Origin: Thamnaconus septentrionalis
Taxonomy: Eukaryota > Chordata > Actinopteri > Tetraodontiformes > Monacanthidae
Length of the DNA: 64,000 nucleotides
Direction: 5' to 3'
Assembly (NCBI GenBank): GCA_009823395.1
Contig: CM020502.1
Location: forward strand, 997,001 to 1,061,000
The notes beneath the pieces are model-generated. The model made no database searches. It was not told where the DNA came from and saw only the letters and a program-made list of their open reading frames with translations. A program made the translations under genes and the position numbers. Below, piece by piece: positions 50,453-62,186 of the stretch. Each line of letters starts with the position of its first letter. Position 1 is the stretch's first letter.

Positions 50453-50836
50453 GGCGACACGGTGGCGCAGTGGTTAGCGCTGCCGCCTCACAGCAAGAAG
50501 GTCGTGGGTTTGATTCTGGGGCCCGGGCCCGGGCCTGGGACCTTTCTGTGTGGAGTTTGCTTGTTCTCCCTGTGTCTGCGTGGGTTCTCTACGGGTTCTC
50601 CGGCTTCCTCCCACACTCCAAAAACATGCATGCAAAGTCAATTGAATATTCTAAATTGTCCGTAGGTGTGCATGTGAGTGTGAATGGTTGTTTGTCTCTA
50701 TGTGGCCCTGCGATGAACTGGCGACTTGTCCAGGGTGTCACCCTGCCTTCGCCCTAAGACAGCTGGGATAGGCTCCAGCAGACCCCCGTGACCCTGAACA
50801 GGAATAAGCGGGTATAGAAGATGGATGGATGGATGG
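50453..50836 (+). mobile_element. tRNA-headed SINE-like retroposon, full-length copy with 13-bp target-site duplication
   Basis: A 384-bp element starting GGCGACACGGTGGCGCAGTG, with A-box TGGCGCAGTGG and B-box-like GGTTTGATTCT, a body including CTTGTCCAGGGTGTCACCCT and CTGGGATAGGCTCCAGCAGA, and a 3' ATGG-repeat tail. ATGAAAACACACG lies at 50440-50452 and again at 50837-50849, a perfect duplication whose first bases merge with the tail. Confidence 0.88.
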
Positions 50837-52240
50837 ATGAAAACACACGCACAATGACTGCAGAGGACTGTGTCCCCACTATTTTCATTCTCATTCCTCT
50901 TTCATGAGTCCAGTCTAAAAGAAGATGGATGTCATTTGAGGAAACTGGCAAGTGCATCAAAGTTGGAAGTTACCTCAAAAGTTCCAGTCACAGATCGTAG
51001 CAGGCATTAATTTCATACAAACCTTTCAAGCCTCTTGGCAATTTTCTTCAGACTAAACTAGAAAGGAAACAGGATAAAGGTGGCCCCTTGATTAGGAGGG
51101 TCCTGTGCCTTAAATCAGATTTTTCCAACCATGTTTATTTAAACTCTTCCCATTGTGTCACAGGTTATACTTTGCCTTTTCAATGAAGTTCCTATCAGTC
51201 TGACCTACATTACGCTGAAATGTTATTTTGCAACCTTGAACAATACAGTAGATCACATGATTCATAGGTCCAATGTCATACCCATGACTATTCATTTTTA
51301 TATGATTACATTTTTTTATTGATTTTTTACTAGCACAAATAAGAGCAAGTAATCAAGTGACAAATGTTGATTGTGCAGCAACAAAGAATCATGCTTTCAA
51401 TCTTTCAAGTTCGATAAATATTGTTCCCATTTCAATTTGAAGCTTCCCACTCTGTTTATTAGTCTGTATGACAAGCCTTCCAGTGCAGCTAATCTGGCTA
51501 GGTGCATGTGTTCTCTGTTCATGATCTTGCATTTATCATGTTTTGTAAGATCCTACTCCACTCCCTGTACCCATGGCAGTTCTTTTCTTTTAAACTGTAG
51601 TGAAGCAGCCTTGCGTGATTAACTGTATTATTAAAAAATAACCTCTGTGGATCTCTGGGGGCGTGTGCGGGGGATAGCCTTCTGTGTAAAGCCAGCATCA
51701 GAAACCAGCTGAAAAGCTAAAAATGATGCTCAGTTGTACCTTCCACACGTGTTGTGCTCCATGTGACATCTCCAAGGGCCTGATTTCCAAAAAGGAAACT
51801 GCCTTAATGTCAATAAAATTTGCAGTGGAAAAAGTAAAAATCAACCTGTTGGTTCTCTGTATTGGCAACGCTCTTCTGGAACATATTGATGTATTTTGCG
51901 TTTGTCTGATGTTGGTTTGAATGGCCTAAGATGAGCTACGCCAACAGAAACTTAACTGTCGACTCTGTTTTTTAGCACCGGTGTGCCTGAGCTGTGCTTC
52001 CTTCCTGACACTGATCCCTCTCTTCATGCATGTCACCCCGACATCTCCTTTTGTCTCTTTTCGCCTTTCTGACACTGTACACTGAAACGTCAGCAGCCCT
52101 AAAGCCAACACTCCCAGCCTCATATATCAGCAGCAAATGTGTTTCACCGCCCCGTTGAAAAGAGTAACGTGCCTCTTGGCCTCAGACGGAGCTTAGAGCG
52201 CACAACGTCTCACATATCACAGGTTGCTTTTCTTTTTTCT

Positions 52241-52258
52241 CCCCCCCCCCCCCCCCCC
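52241..52258. repeat. Poly-C tract (18 bases)
   Basis: An uninterrupted C run after a CT-rich stretch in CELSR1 intron 6. Confidence 0.95.
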
Positions 52259-53090
52259 GTCTATCATCTTTGGAGCCTTTATCGTACTTGGAAGGCATTG
52301 CTGGGCCAATGTTCTTTTTGAAGATGATGAATCAGCTGACCTTAATGTGCTCTGTGAGCTAAAGGGTCACATCAGTGTTAAGTCTTCTTTGGTCTATTTT
52401 GTTCCTTTTTCTGTGGCTTAAATCACAGTACAGTCGACTTTTTAAAATTGATTCCCACGTCCAAACAGATTTCTTTTTTTGCGTCTTGGCTCCTGTTCTC
52501 TGCTGTTTACTCTTCTGTGTTTTGCTCCATGTTTTTCGGCCAGTTTTGCGGCTAGATATCAAGCGCACACAAACAAGTCATGTCAGTGTCATGACTGCGC
52601 CCCAGCTCTTATAAGTCTGTAAGGCGGGGATGGCGTGCGTTCCACCCCGTCAGTCTTAATTAAGACAGTTATTTGCAATCGGGTGATACATTCCGTTGAA
52701 TTTGCCCCGAGGGCCCGGCGCCGAAAACTGACAGAAGGTCAGCTTTCTTTCTTTTTTTTTTCTCAGCGCGTTGAGTGATCAGAAGTCAGATTGACTGGTG
52801 GTAATTTAATCCAACATTAGTTGCTGGAGGGATTCCGGGTGGGGGGAATGTCTATGGCAAAAAAGTGGCGGTGTTCTCATAATAGATGGGACGCGTTGAC
52901 ATGCGAAGCCAGGGATGTGAACGAAGACACATGTCGTCTTTGCGTGGAAGACACACACGCACACACACAAACACACATTTGTCTACCGGCCACATTGTTT
53001 GCATAGCCCTGGAAAACCAGAGGGAAGATCACAGTGTAATTCCTCTTCCAAACTCTAATCTAGATTTATGTCACACAGGCACACAGGCAT

Positions 53091-53091
<1 letters not shown>

Positions 53092-53129
<38 letters not shown>
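53092..53129. repeat. (CA)n microsatellite
   Basis: About 19 CA units. Confidence 0.95.
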
Positions 53130-53130
<1 letters not shown>

Positions 53131-53671
53131 TATTCCTATTTTGAACCAAAGGGGCTTTTGTCCTTAGCAAGCGACAGATCAAGATGTTCAATATCCAGCT
53201 GCACCTGCTAAAATCAACCGTGGATTTGAGATATTTGTCACCGAGCGGTGATTAATGACAGGATTGCACAACACAAACAACAAACAAGCAAGGTTCGTTG
53301 GAGGCGATTACGCGGTTGATCTGTTTGCTGAATAACAGCCAGGTGTCATCGGGGGGAAAAATGTTTTGAAAATCAAACCGATTTTCAGAATTCTCTCATA
53401 AGATAATAATCCATTACATTTGTTTAGTATAAAGAGTGAAAAGCTTTTTTTTCTCTCCTGCAGTTGGACCAAAAAAAACTGTTTACAACTGATTGAAACT
53501 GATATTTATTACCACGGTCGAAACTACTAAAACCAGATTTTAGAATAAATAGAAAAGAAATTCAAGATATCATGTTAAACATGTTAGCTAAGTTTGTTTC
53601 ACAGTTTCTCTGTGGCATCAAATCAATGCTGCTAGTCTGCATAGAATTCTAACAAATCCCCCCCACCCCCC

Positions 53672-53672
<1 letters not shown>

Positions 53673-53714
<42 letters not shown>
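53673..53714. repeat. (CA)n microsatellite
   Basis: About 21 CA units directly after a C-rich run. Confidence 0.95.
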
Positions 53715-53716
<2 letters not shown>

Positions 53717-55136
53717 TCTTTCAATGGTCCCAACAGCACAGTGACACAATCCACATACACACACTGAGATTTGTTGTGTCAGGGAATGAGTAGCGTGACA
53801 TTGTGCGGGGTCTTAAGGGTGCCCCTATCCACCCGCCCAAAACCACCCACCCTTAACCCCACGTTTGACAAGGCTGTTGTTGCTCTCCGTCAGAGAAACA
53901 GGGATCATCTGCTGAATAACAGGGTCCAAAGGTCGGGGGAGGGTCGGCATGACAACAGACATGGACTTGCCATTGTTGTAATGGTCTGGGTCGGTTTGAA
54001 GGGCTGCGTGTTTGCCTCTTGGGGTTCAGTTTGGGAGGTAGGGGGTCTTGGTGTGTGTCTGTGCGTCTCTCTGTGTGTGTGTGTCTGTGTGTGAGAGAGA
54101 GATAAGTGTCTGTATGTTTACCCTGTTTTTAGAGATCTGACACAGTAGAAGCACAAGGAGGGACAGATATTTGAAATTCCACGCGTCTGTGGCATCTCAA
54201 GGACAGTCAACTGTGTTAGCAGGGGAAGCCTAAATAGAACAGGAAACACACACACATACATACGTAGTTGAGCTGCTGGAAGCTTTGTTTTGGGTTTTGA
54301 TGTGCACTAGGCACCAGGAAATGATGCCACTTGTTGCAGGAAATGATGTCATTCAACAGGACAGCAGGCAGGATATCTGTCAGACCACCTGTCACCTGTT
54401 ATGACAGAGAAAATGGCTTAATGAACTGTACTGCCTCCAACCACTAGGTGTGTGCATGTTTCTTTGACTGTACATGTTGCCAACACCTGTAATAGAGAAC
54501 TAGACTGCAGGTCTGATCTGTATATTTACGCTGGTTTTACAGAGCTGCTACTAACCGAGCAAAGGCTGGATTTTAGAGATGCTAATAGCATCACGGTGGC
54601 TAACATGGGCCTTTGATATTTCCAGCCATGGTGTGCATGCGGCATTCCCAGACGGGTTTTGCTCGGTTTATCTCAACTCTGCACCATGAGTTCACTGTTT
54701 GCGTCTCTGCTCCCACTTGGCTGGATTCCAATCACTCTTTCTCCCTCTTTATCAGATAAATACCACTTGGAAACGTACCTTCATAAAGTCTGCACAATGT
54801 ATCTCTTAATTTAGCCGGACATATTCCCATCAGCACCCTCAGCCACTGCTAGCATGCGGTGCTATCTAGCGTGTTATTGGAAGGGGAGAGGTATTAATGT
54901 AAAAATACTTACTTAATACTTTAAAGCAACTGCATAACTGATTGTCATTCTCTTGCAAGCTCATTGTCAGGAGCTGCATTTCGATTACCCCTACAATTAC
55001 GCAAAACCTAAATATTGCAAATAAAAACTGGTAATCGAAAAGCCTAAACTTCAAAAAAACCTCTCAAATATGGCTAAAAGGTTTTCTTTTATGAAGTGGT
55101 TTTTCAGACGTATTGATATAAAGGTATATCGCAAAT

Positions 55137-55319
55137 GTGTCATGGACACACTTTTTTTTGCATTTACACATGACAGGATGTGTTCTACGGGGTCACATGA
55201 CCAGTTCACTTCAAGTGAAAATGGTGCGTTGTGTTTGGACGGAGGAGGAGACAGAATATTTTTCACAAGTAATCAAAGAGGAAAATATAACAAGCATTCT
55301 TGACAGCAAACAAACGTAA
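55137..55319 (+). pseudogene. Myb/SANT-like domain fragment, probably transposon-derived
   Basis: The frame contains MVRCVWTEEETEYFSQVIKE followed by ENITSILDSKQT and then stops. A tryptophan followed by TEEET and a short acidic helix is how Myb/SANT-like DNA-binding modules in PIF/Harbinger-associated and related proteins begin. The rest of the domain is absent. No terminal repeats were found around it. The assignment rests on about 30 residues. Confidence 0.4.
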
Positions 55320-56534
55320 ACAAACAAAAGCAAACGTAATTTTTGTAAATCTTGCAGGATGAGCTTTAACAAGAATTACGAGAATTCTCGCGGGATGAGA
55401 TTTTACAAAAATTACGGCTTATGCGCTTCACACCATCCAATGGAAATGCCTGCAAATCACGATTTTACTTTGTTGAAATTTTAGAAAAAAAAATCACAGT
55501 ATACTCACAATTTGGACGCAACAATACAATAAAGCTACATATTTGCTTTGTGGTTTTGTGGTCCAGTAAATCATGGCCTGTCTTGTGTCTTCTAGTAGAT
55601 TTGCTGTTGCATCTCCTCTCACGTGGCACACTGTACACCTACAAATGCCATTTTAATTGCATATGCCTGTGCTGTAATGTTCCAAATACTCATGTCTCTG
55701 TAGTCGTCTACTCTGCCTCTTGTTAATGCTCTGGGTTTTTATTGTGTTTCCACGACAAAATGATACGAAGTCAAGGTGCAGACGCACCAAAAGAAAAGCA
55801 AACAGCTGCTCATAAAATAACTTGAACGCTGCTAAGTGGTTCCGGAGATATTTCGTCTGTCTCTTTGTGTTGCCGTTTTTACAGCTGGGTTTTTACAACT
55901 CGCCTGGGACCAGTGTTTACCTTCTTTAGGGTTTAAAGGTCAGAAGCGGCACAATAACACGCATGTTGGGGACAATAAAAAATGTGTTGTTACAAGGGAG
56001 CATCTCTGACTCGAGCGCAGGTCGGCTTATTTTCTCTGCTAAAGTGCCTTTTTTCATAAAGGTGAAGCGGTTAATTTAAGAGGTGAAGCTCCGACTGACT
56101 CTGTGACTCCGCATTCCCTGGCAGGGTGTGTTGTTCTTCTCGAGCGTGTGCGTTCACAAACACAAGGGCCCTCTCCTCTCCCCCCCATCAGTTAGACCTC
56201 AAACAGCTCAGCTCATCGCCACAAATTCACACAAGCAATTTAAATATGGGGACCCAACCCAGAAAGCAAACATCATGTCATCACCCAGCGCTGTTCGCTA
56301 CAAGTGCAAGGTTTTGTGCACTTTAGAACTGTCGCTCACGCCTCGGGAGGTGGCGGGTGGGTTGTCCTCCCTGGGATTTTCCTGCTATAAATTGCTTGTA
56401 ATGGCGTGCCCCCACCCTGCCTCATCGCGCCGGCATTCGATTTTTTGGCTAACGTCAGTGATCGTCAGGAAATCAAGTTGCCCTTTGGGTGTCATTTGCA
56501 GTGAGTACATTATGACTTTAAATCTCAGTAGCAT

Positions 56535-57163
56535 ATACTACCGTTCAAAGGTTTGGGGTCACTGACCCATTTCTGCATTGGACTCCATTGAAACCAGCTT
56601 CATTAAAAAAAAAAAAAAATCTACTGGAATGCTCTAACAACATTACTAGCGCGCAAAAATCTGTCAGGATGTGCTGAACACATTATGAGATGGCTTTGAC
56701 AGGTGTCGCCTTGAATCTGTAATTGAATGTGATTTTTAGAGAATGAATATCAAGTGTGCAATATGCGGACATCATTACAGAAGTTGAATGCTTTAAAATA
56801 GATAAGAAATTTAAACCATATTAAAACAAAGCTTTTTTTCATGTTCACATTTAGTTGTGTGGGCTAAACCATAAAAGAGTAAACAACACATGTTGATTTA
56901 TCTTTTAGACTTTTTAAAACAGCCAACTTTTTGTGTGTTCACACAGATTTTTGCACACTTCAAATTCTCACTTTTAATTAGACATTGGAAATTGTTTTCA
57001 TTCAACACAAAAATGTTCCCATACTTGTTCAGCACATCTTGACTGATTTTTGTGCACTCATGATGATCGCGGAACATTCAAGATCAATATGTCATAAAAG
57101 TGGTTATAATGAGGCGTCCAATGCAGAGCAAATTTTTTGAGCAATCTTCTGAACGGTAGTGTA
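56535..57163. mobile_element. Non-autonomous Tc1/mariner-like element (629 bp)
   Basis: The left end TATACTACCGTTCAAAGG and the right end CTGAACGGTAGTGTA are inverted copies bounded by TA. Further in, GTCCAATGCAGA occurs as the complement near the left end and directly near the right end, so the imperfect inverted repeats extend about 50 bp. There is no transposase frame. Confidence 0.75.
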
Positions 57164-57325
57164 CATTAGAATCTGCATGATGCTGCGAGTGCGGCAGCTG
57201 AGATGACATGAGCTCAGAATTCGCCCGAGGCGTGCCTGCCAACGTGGCGAGATACACACACACACATTGGCTTGCTTGTGAGGCTAACGCGGTGTGTCTC
57301 TCTCTCCACGGTGTCTTCCTCCCAG

Positions 57326-57409
57326 GGAGAAGGCGGGAGTCTGGTTGACTCCAGTGGGGTTCTGCGGCTCCCGCTCTATACTGCCTGGCTGGAGCTCAAT
57401 CAGAAGGAG
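57326..57409 (+). CDS. Candidate frame-preserving 84-nt cassette exon in CELSR1 intron 6
   Basis: A pyrimidine-rich tract with TTCCTCCCAG precedes 84 open nucleotides that end GAG/GTAACG. The frame in phase with the preceding exon (phase 0) reads GEGGSLVDSSGVLRLPLY then TAWLELNQKE, 28 residues. Codons are coding-like (CTG, CTC, GAG, CAG and AAG dominate), and the island is GC-rich. I do not recognise the peptide, and human CELSR1 has nothing like it at this position to my knowledge. It could be an alternative exon, a first exon of another transcript, or chance. Confidence 0.3.
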
Positions 57410-58769
57410 GTAACGCCTCACCTCTAGCTCTAGTGCCCCCTCCCCCCACTGGTTGTGGTGTCTTTCCTCCTGTCCTCGGGGACCTGGTTTCAGTCTCTTA
57501 GTCTGGACCAAAAGCCTGGTTTACACTTCTGCGCGACAGCCTCGTCGGTCGATTCATTGCTTTGATACTGTGCATTGATATGCACTGTCATATTTTCCTT
57601 ATAAGCATTCAAGCTGAATTGTGTCTTCTGCAGTACGACACTACAATAGGATGGCGTGGAATTGCCCATCGTAGAATTGGAGCCCAATTAGTCTTGGGAA
57701 TTGGGGACGCTATCATTGAATTTCTTTGAAATTCTTTTTTTTGGGGGGGACAGATGGAAATGTTTAAATGGGTAAAACAGTCTTTACGTGTTTTGCTAGT
57801 GTGTGGGAGTAACTCAACTTCACACGTTCCCTTCCCCAAGTCAGGCGACCACGTTTAAGCAACACCTCTAAAATGAGTTGGCGAAAATTGGCTTTGGCCC
57901 GGTTCCATTTCCAGTCAGGTGGTTTGCCAGGTGTGGGCTACCCTACGGCGGAGGTCCAACGCAGCTTTGATGCAGATGCATAAATCAGCGACTCGACTGC
58001 ACCAGCCCACCTCAGATATTTGCAGGTGCGCAAGAGTGCCAGCAGTGGGGTGTGGTCTTGCTCTGGTTTGGTCCAAAAAGAAATGTGTCCAGGTGTTGGT
58101 GGGTGAAAGTTTTGGCTGCAGTAGTAACAAACTGCCTTTTCCATCTGTGGTCCTTGTGAACTTCTTCTCTCACTTCTCTGGCGTGGTTGTGGGCTATTGA
58201 AGTGGTCTCATTCATACTTTAAGGCATGATTTAGCCGGGTAAGGAGTTCTTTTCCTTGATAGTACCTTGTGGTTTTTATCCAGTTGACCTCTTAGGTCAA
58301 CACTCTTTCTCCTTTGTCATTTTTGTATCTTCTTTCACTTCTACCATCATCTTCATCTGCCTCTCCGTCCAACTGTCGCAGCTCTGATCTGTCAAAAGAT
58401 GAGCCAATAATGTATGAGCTTTTACAAGATGCCTTGTCAGTCGCAGTGTAATTACGCTATTGAGGTTTCGGGTCGAAGGAACATGTCTGAGCTCTGGCAG
58501 CTGGACAGACGTGAAGGTAGGCTTCCACGGAGCAATTACCGTGTTTGTCTTGGCAGCAGCCAGGCGAGCTACAGCAGAGATGCTTTCTGGGTGAGTTCAC
58601 CACGCTGATATCATTGAAGAAGGTTTTTTTATTTTTTATTTTATTGGCACCGACAGCAGTTTGTCTTCAAGTAGATGGTTATTACTGTCACCTTAATGAT
58701 TGAACAGGGAAATAATTACGTATTATACATTTGTGTTTGTTAATTTTATTTTGCAATGAATTTCTGCAG

Positions 58770-58866
58770 CCTTCGCCTTATAAAAGCTGGGATAGGCTCC
58801 AGCAGACCTCCGTGAACCTGAGCTCAGGAAGAAGCGGGTATTGAAAATGTATGGATGGACGGATGG
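58770..58866 (+). mobile_element. 5'-truncated copy of the SINE-like retroposon with 10-bp target-site duplication
   Basis: Only the last ~97 bp of the family is present (CTGGGATAGGCTCCAGCAGA, AAGCGGGTATTGAAAATG and the ATGG tail). ATTTCTGCAG occurs directly before (58760-58769) and after (58867-58876), showing that the element was truncated at insertion. Confidence 0.82.
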
Positions 58867-59532
58867 ATTTCTGCAGACATTGGTTAGGACACAGAGCCTT
58901 TCAGATCCATCCGTAATCATTCTTCCCATTAGAAACGTTAGCAGTAATGTTCGCTAATGCATTGGCATAGGGAACTTCTGTTCAATGAATCAAAACAGCA
59001 CCTTGGCCTCGTCCAGCAAGTCAGTGACGACCCGCGTTCAGGAACGGGAGCAATCTTTACTGCGTACAGGCATCAACCTCTTTCCATTCGGACAGTATCG
59101 TTACTTCCTGGTTTAAGATAACCTTTGTAGTGGATTGTCCACCTTGAAGAGGTAGTACTGTCAAACTAGCAAAGATGACCCTTTCTAAATGGGTTCTTAT
59201 CCAGATGGATACATGAAATAAATCCAACAGAATCGAGAAACTTTCCAAGTCGTGTGTATCTTAAGGTGTAAGAAGCAAGTTAAGGTACGTTTGGCCACGC
59301 CTCCGATGTGGATGTGAGGGCTCCAATGGAGCAGTGAGTCAGCCGTCAGCAGGAGGAGCAGATGTGTAAAGCGTCTCATCTCCCCGGGACCAAGATAAAT
59401 CCGTTGGCCCCTGTCAGTCGGGACCGCCTTCCCCCATAACTCACCGTACATCTCTGCTGCTATGACCAATTCTCTTCACTTCCTCTCATCTCCACATACC
59501 CTCCTTCCTCCTCACTGATTTGAGGGAGTGTC

Positions 59533-59536
<4 letters not shown>

Positions 59537-59568
<32 letters not shown>
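59537..59568. repeat. (GT)n microsatellite
   Basis: About 16 GT units. Confidence 0.95.
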
Positions 59569-60327
59569 AGTAAAGGAAGAAAATTTACACACCTCAACAA
59601 GCATGACGTAAACCTGTCTCGTAAGTGTCGAGAGACCCCAGCAGCGGGATCTTGGGGGAGGAAGGGGAAGTGTAAAATCATTACCTCTCAATCTGATTCT
59701 GGCCTCTGGGCCTCATCTCCCCGCTCGTCAGGTTCATTTTACTGTGGTTGTACATTAACTGCTCATTGAAATCTTGAATCTTTTTTTTTTTTTCTCAAAC
59801 TCAGTCCAAGCTGCTGTCTTTTTCTCCCCTGCCAGCCGTCTTTTCAATGAGGGACTTTGGAATTTTTTTTATACACTAGATAATATATATATATACATAT
59901 GTATATACATATATATATTTTTTAAATATTGTTTTATAAATAATTCAGAGTGACAGATAAACTAAACTGGACTAACCTGAACTTGGATGCAAAGGTTAAC
60001 CCTTTGCATCCAAGAACGCACACAGAACAGGTCAGAGCGAAGAAACATGCTCGTTAAATATGCCTTAACAAGATTTTTGAATAGCACCAATTAGACTGTA
60101 ATCCCTTTGATGAATGGCAGGTTTTCTCAAGTCATACGAGGACTTTCTTTTCTTTACAAGTCCTTGACAAATTACATCGTGCGTGTTTGCGTGTGTGTGT
60201 GTGTGCCTCCACACATGTATTTCACGTCTCAAAGTCTGCAACAATGACTGCCGCCCATCTGTGACACTGATTAAAGTGATGAGACGTGAGGACAGCAATA
60301 ATGTATAGGTTTGAAAATGGGACTTCG

Positions 60328-60328
<1 letters not shown>

Positions 60329-60382
<54 letters not shown>

Positions 60383-60412
60383 TGCGTGTGCGTGTGTGCG
60401 TGTGTGTGTGTC
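60329..60412. repeat. Long (TG)n tract with CGTG interruptions
   Basis: About 84 bp of alternating purine-pyrimidine, mostly TG with a few CG steps near the end; the longest dinucleotide tract in the window. Confidence 0.95.
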
Positions 60413-60639
60413 TGTGATAAAATAATTCACACTTCGAGATTTACAGAACCAGAGGGCGACTGAGGTACACAGAGACTTTTCCGGGGAAGTCAAAGATGAT
60501 TAAAGAGACCCGAAAATTTCACCCCAATGGAGACTCTGGCGAGGGCGATTGTTGCCAAGTATGCCAACATTTTCGTGGGAGGGGGAAATATTAAAAGAGT
60601 TCTTTGTTATTGGCCACTTTTGAATGCATAATCGTTCCG

Positions 60640-61090
60640 CGGCTATTCTGCAATGGTGTCGTTCACACCAGACTGAAAGCAAGGCGCACCTCCGCGGCCA
60701 GCTCGCACCGGCTCGGCGTCTGGTCTATTTTGTGAGCAAGCCGCAAGCCAAAAGCCAGAGGACAATGAACAATTTTCGAGCGCTGATGGAACATAATCGA
60801 ACGCCTTTGCTTCGGTACATGATATACTCCGTAACTGGCGCGATATTATGAAGTAGTGCACGTAACGCTCAACGTCATCCGGGGCATCAGGTAAAAGGTG
60901 TGATGTTGACGCCGGTCTGCCTTTCCCACTGCAAGCCAATCAGAGCGGAGCCGATTGGAGCCGATTGGAGCCGATTTCAACCCTGCTTGCAAGGTTGTTT
61001 GACGCATTTCGACGTGAGTCGGTGAGCCTTTCCCACAGCCACCAAATGCCAATTCATAGCAGGTCTACATTAGATTTTTTGGCCAGTGGG
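60640..61090 (-). repeat. Unclassified dispersed repeat, copy A
   Basis: The stretch shares clear similarity with the complement of 62800-62965. On the minus strand it reads PASTSHLLPDAPDDVERYVH and later TEAKAFDYVPSALE; copy B reads ASTSHLLPATRDDIERYLH and TEAKVSNYVPSALE. It includes a triplicated GAGCCGATTG motif near 60955-60975. The GTCGTTCACACCAG start resembles fish DNA-transposon MITE termini, but I could not pair the ends, so boundaries are approximate. Confidence 0.6.
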
Positions 61091-61819
61091 AAAGGGTCTT
61101 AAGTCAACTCCACACCAGCAGCACGGAGACATGCTTTACTTTTCTTCTTTTTCTCAGTAAATCTCCTGAACGTCAATGCAGATGAAAGGAATCCCACCAA
61201 AGCCTCAATTGACATGAGATTCAGGAGGAAGTGCGGGAAATTTTAGTTGAGAGCCGACTATCCATTTAATGTCTGTTTGTGTCGCATCACAATATCAGGT
61301 GTTTAGGTTCAGAGACAATAGAGAATGGGGAAGTGCTTCACATTCACACACGCGTTGGCAAATAAAGACACGCAGGGAGCTAATCAAGGGCTGTTTCTCA
61401 CTCCAGAGTCCAAGACACAATGCCCTTTCCTCAAAGCGAGTCCAAGCTAAATAAAAGGCAGCCGGCCCCCTTTTCCTTTATTGTCCAGGCGGACGGCAGG
61501 GGCGCCCTTGTCTGCGACTTCGCAAAACCACTTCCTGTCCGACCAACACACACACAGACACACACACCAAACCCAGGAATTCCTGGGCTAGTGAAGTCTC
61601 TCGGCCCGCCTTCCATCACACACACACAGACACACACACACACGTGAGTTCTGGCCATTAGCTGCCACTTCTGATGGTGTGTTTAAGCTGCTCCCTTGAC
61701 AAGTTGTCAAAGTGCGTTCAGCATGTAACACAATTAGCGAAGCAAGGGCCGCCATTCCGCCTGCGGGTGTCAGCTCACCTTTCATGGCTGTGACGGGAAA
61801 CCCAGCAGTCGCCGAGGTG

Positions 61820-61821
<2 letters not shown>

Positions 61822-61850
<29 letters not shown>
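61822..61850. repeat. (GT)n microsatellite
   Basis: About 14 GT units. Confidence 0.93.
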
Positions 61851-61854
<4 letters not shown>

Positions 61855-62186
61855 GTTGGTGTGAGCAGGGGATTTGAGGAACGAAGTTAGTGTGTCCCCG
61901 TTGCTCCGTCCGCTCGCGCCCCTCTGCCCTCGACCCCCTTTGTCGCTCGCTGCCTGGATCAAGTGCGTTCCCATGGCGCCCGACACCCTAGAGTGAGGGG
62001 AATCTTCAGCGGTCCTGAGAGGGACGGAGGGTAAGCGGGGGGCCCCTCGAAGTGAAGGGCAAGTGCACTTTAAAGGTGAGGGTTCAGACAGAAGCCTGAA
62101 ACTACATACAGCAGCGGTGGTGGCGGTTACAGGGTAACACAGTTACTCTGCTGACTGAATGACTAGGCAGCATTCATGATCCCATT

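Noticed and set aside
60065..60493. 142-codon minus-strand frame
   Set aside because: Mostly Thr-His translation of the TG/CA tract.
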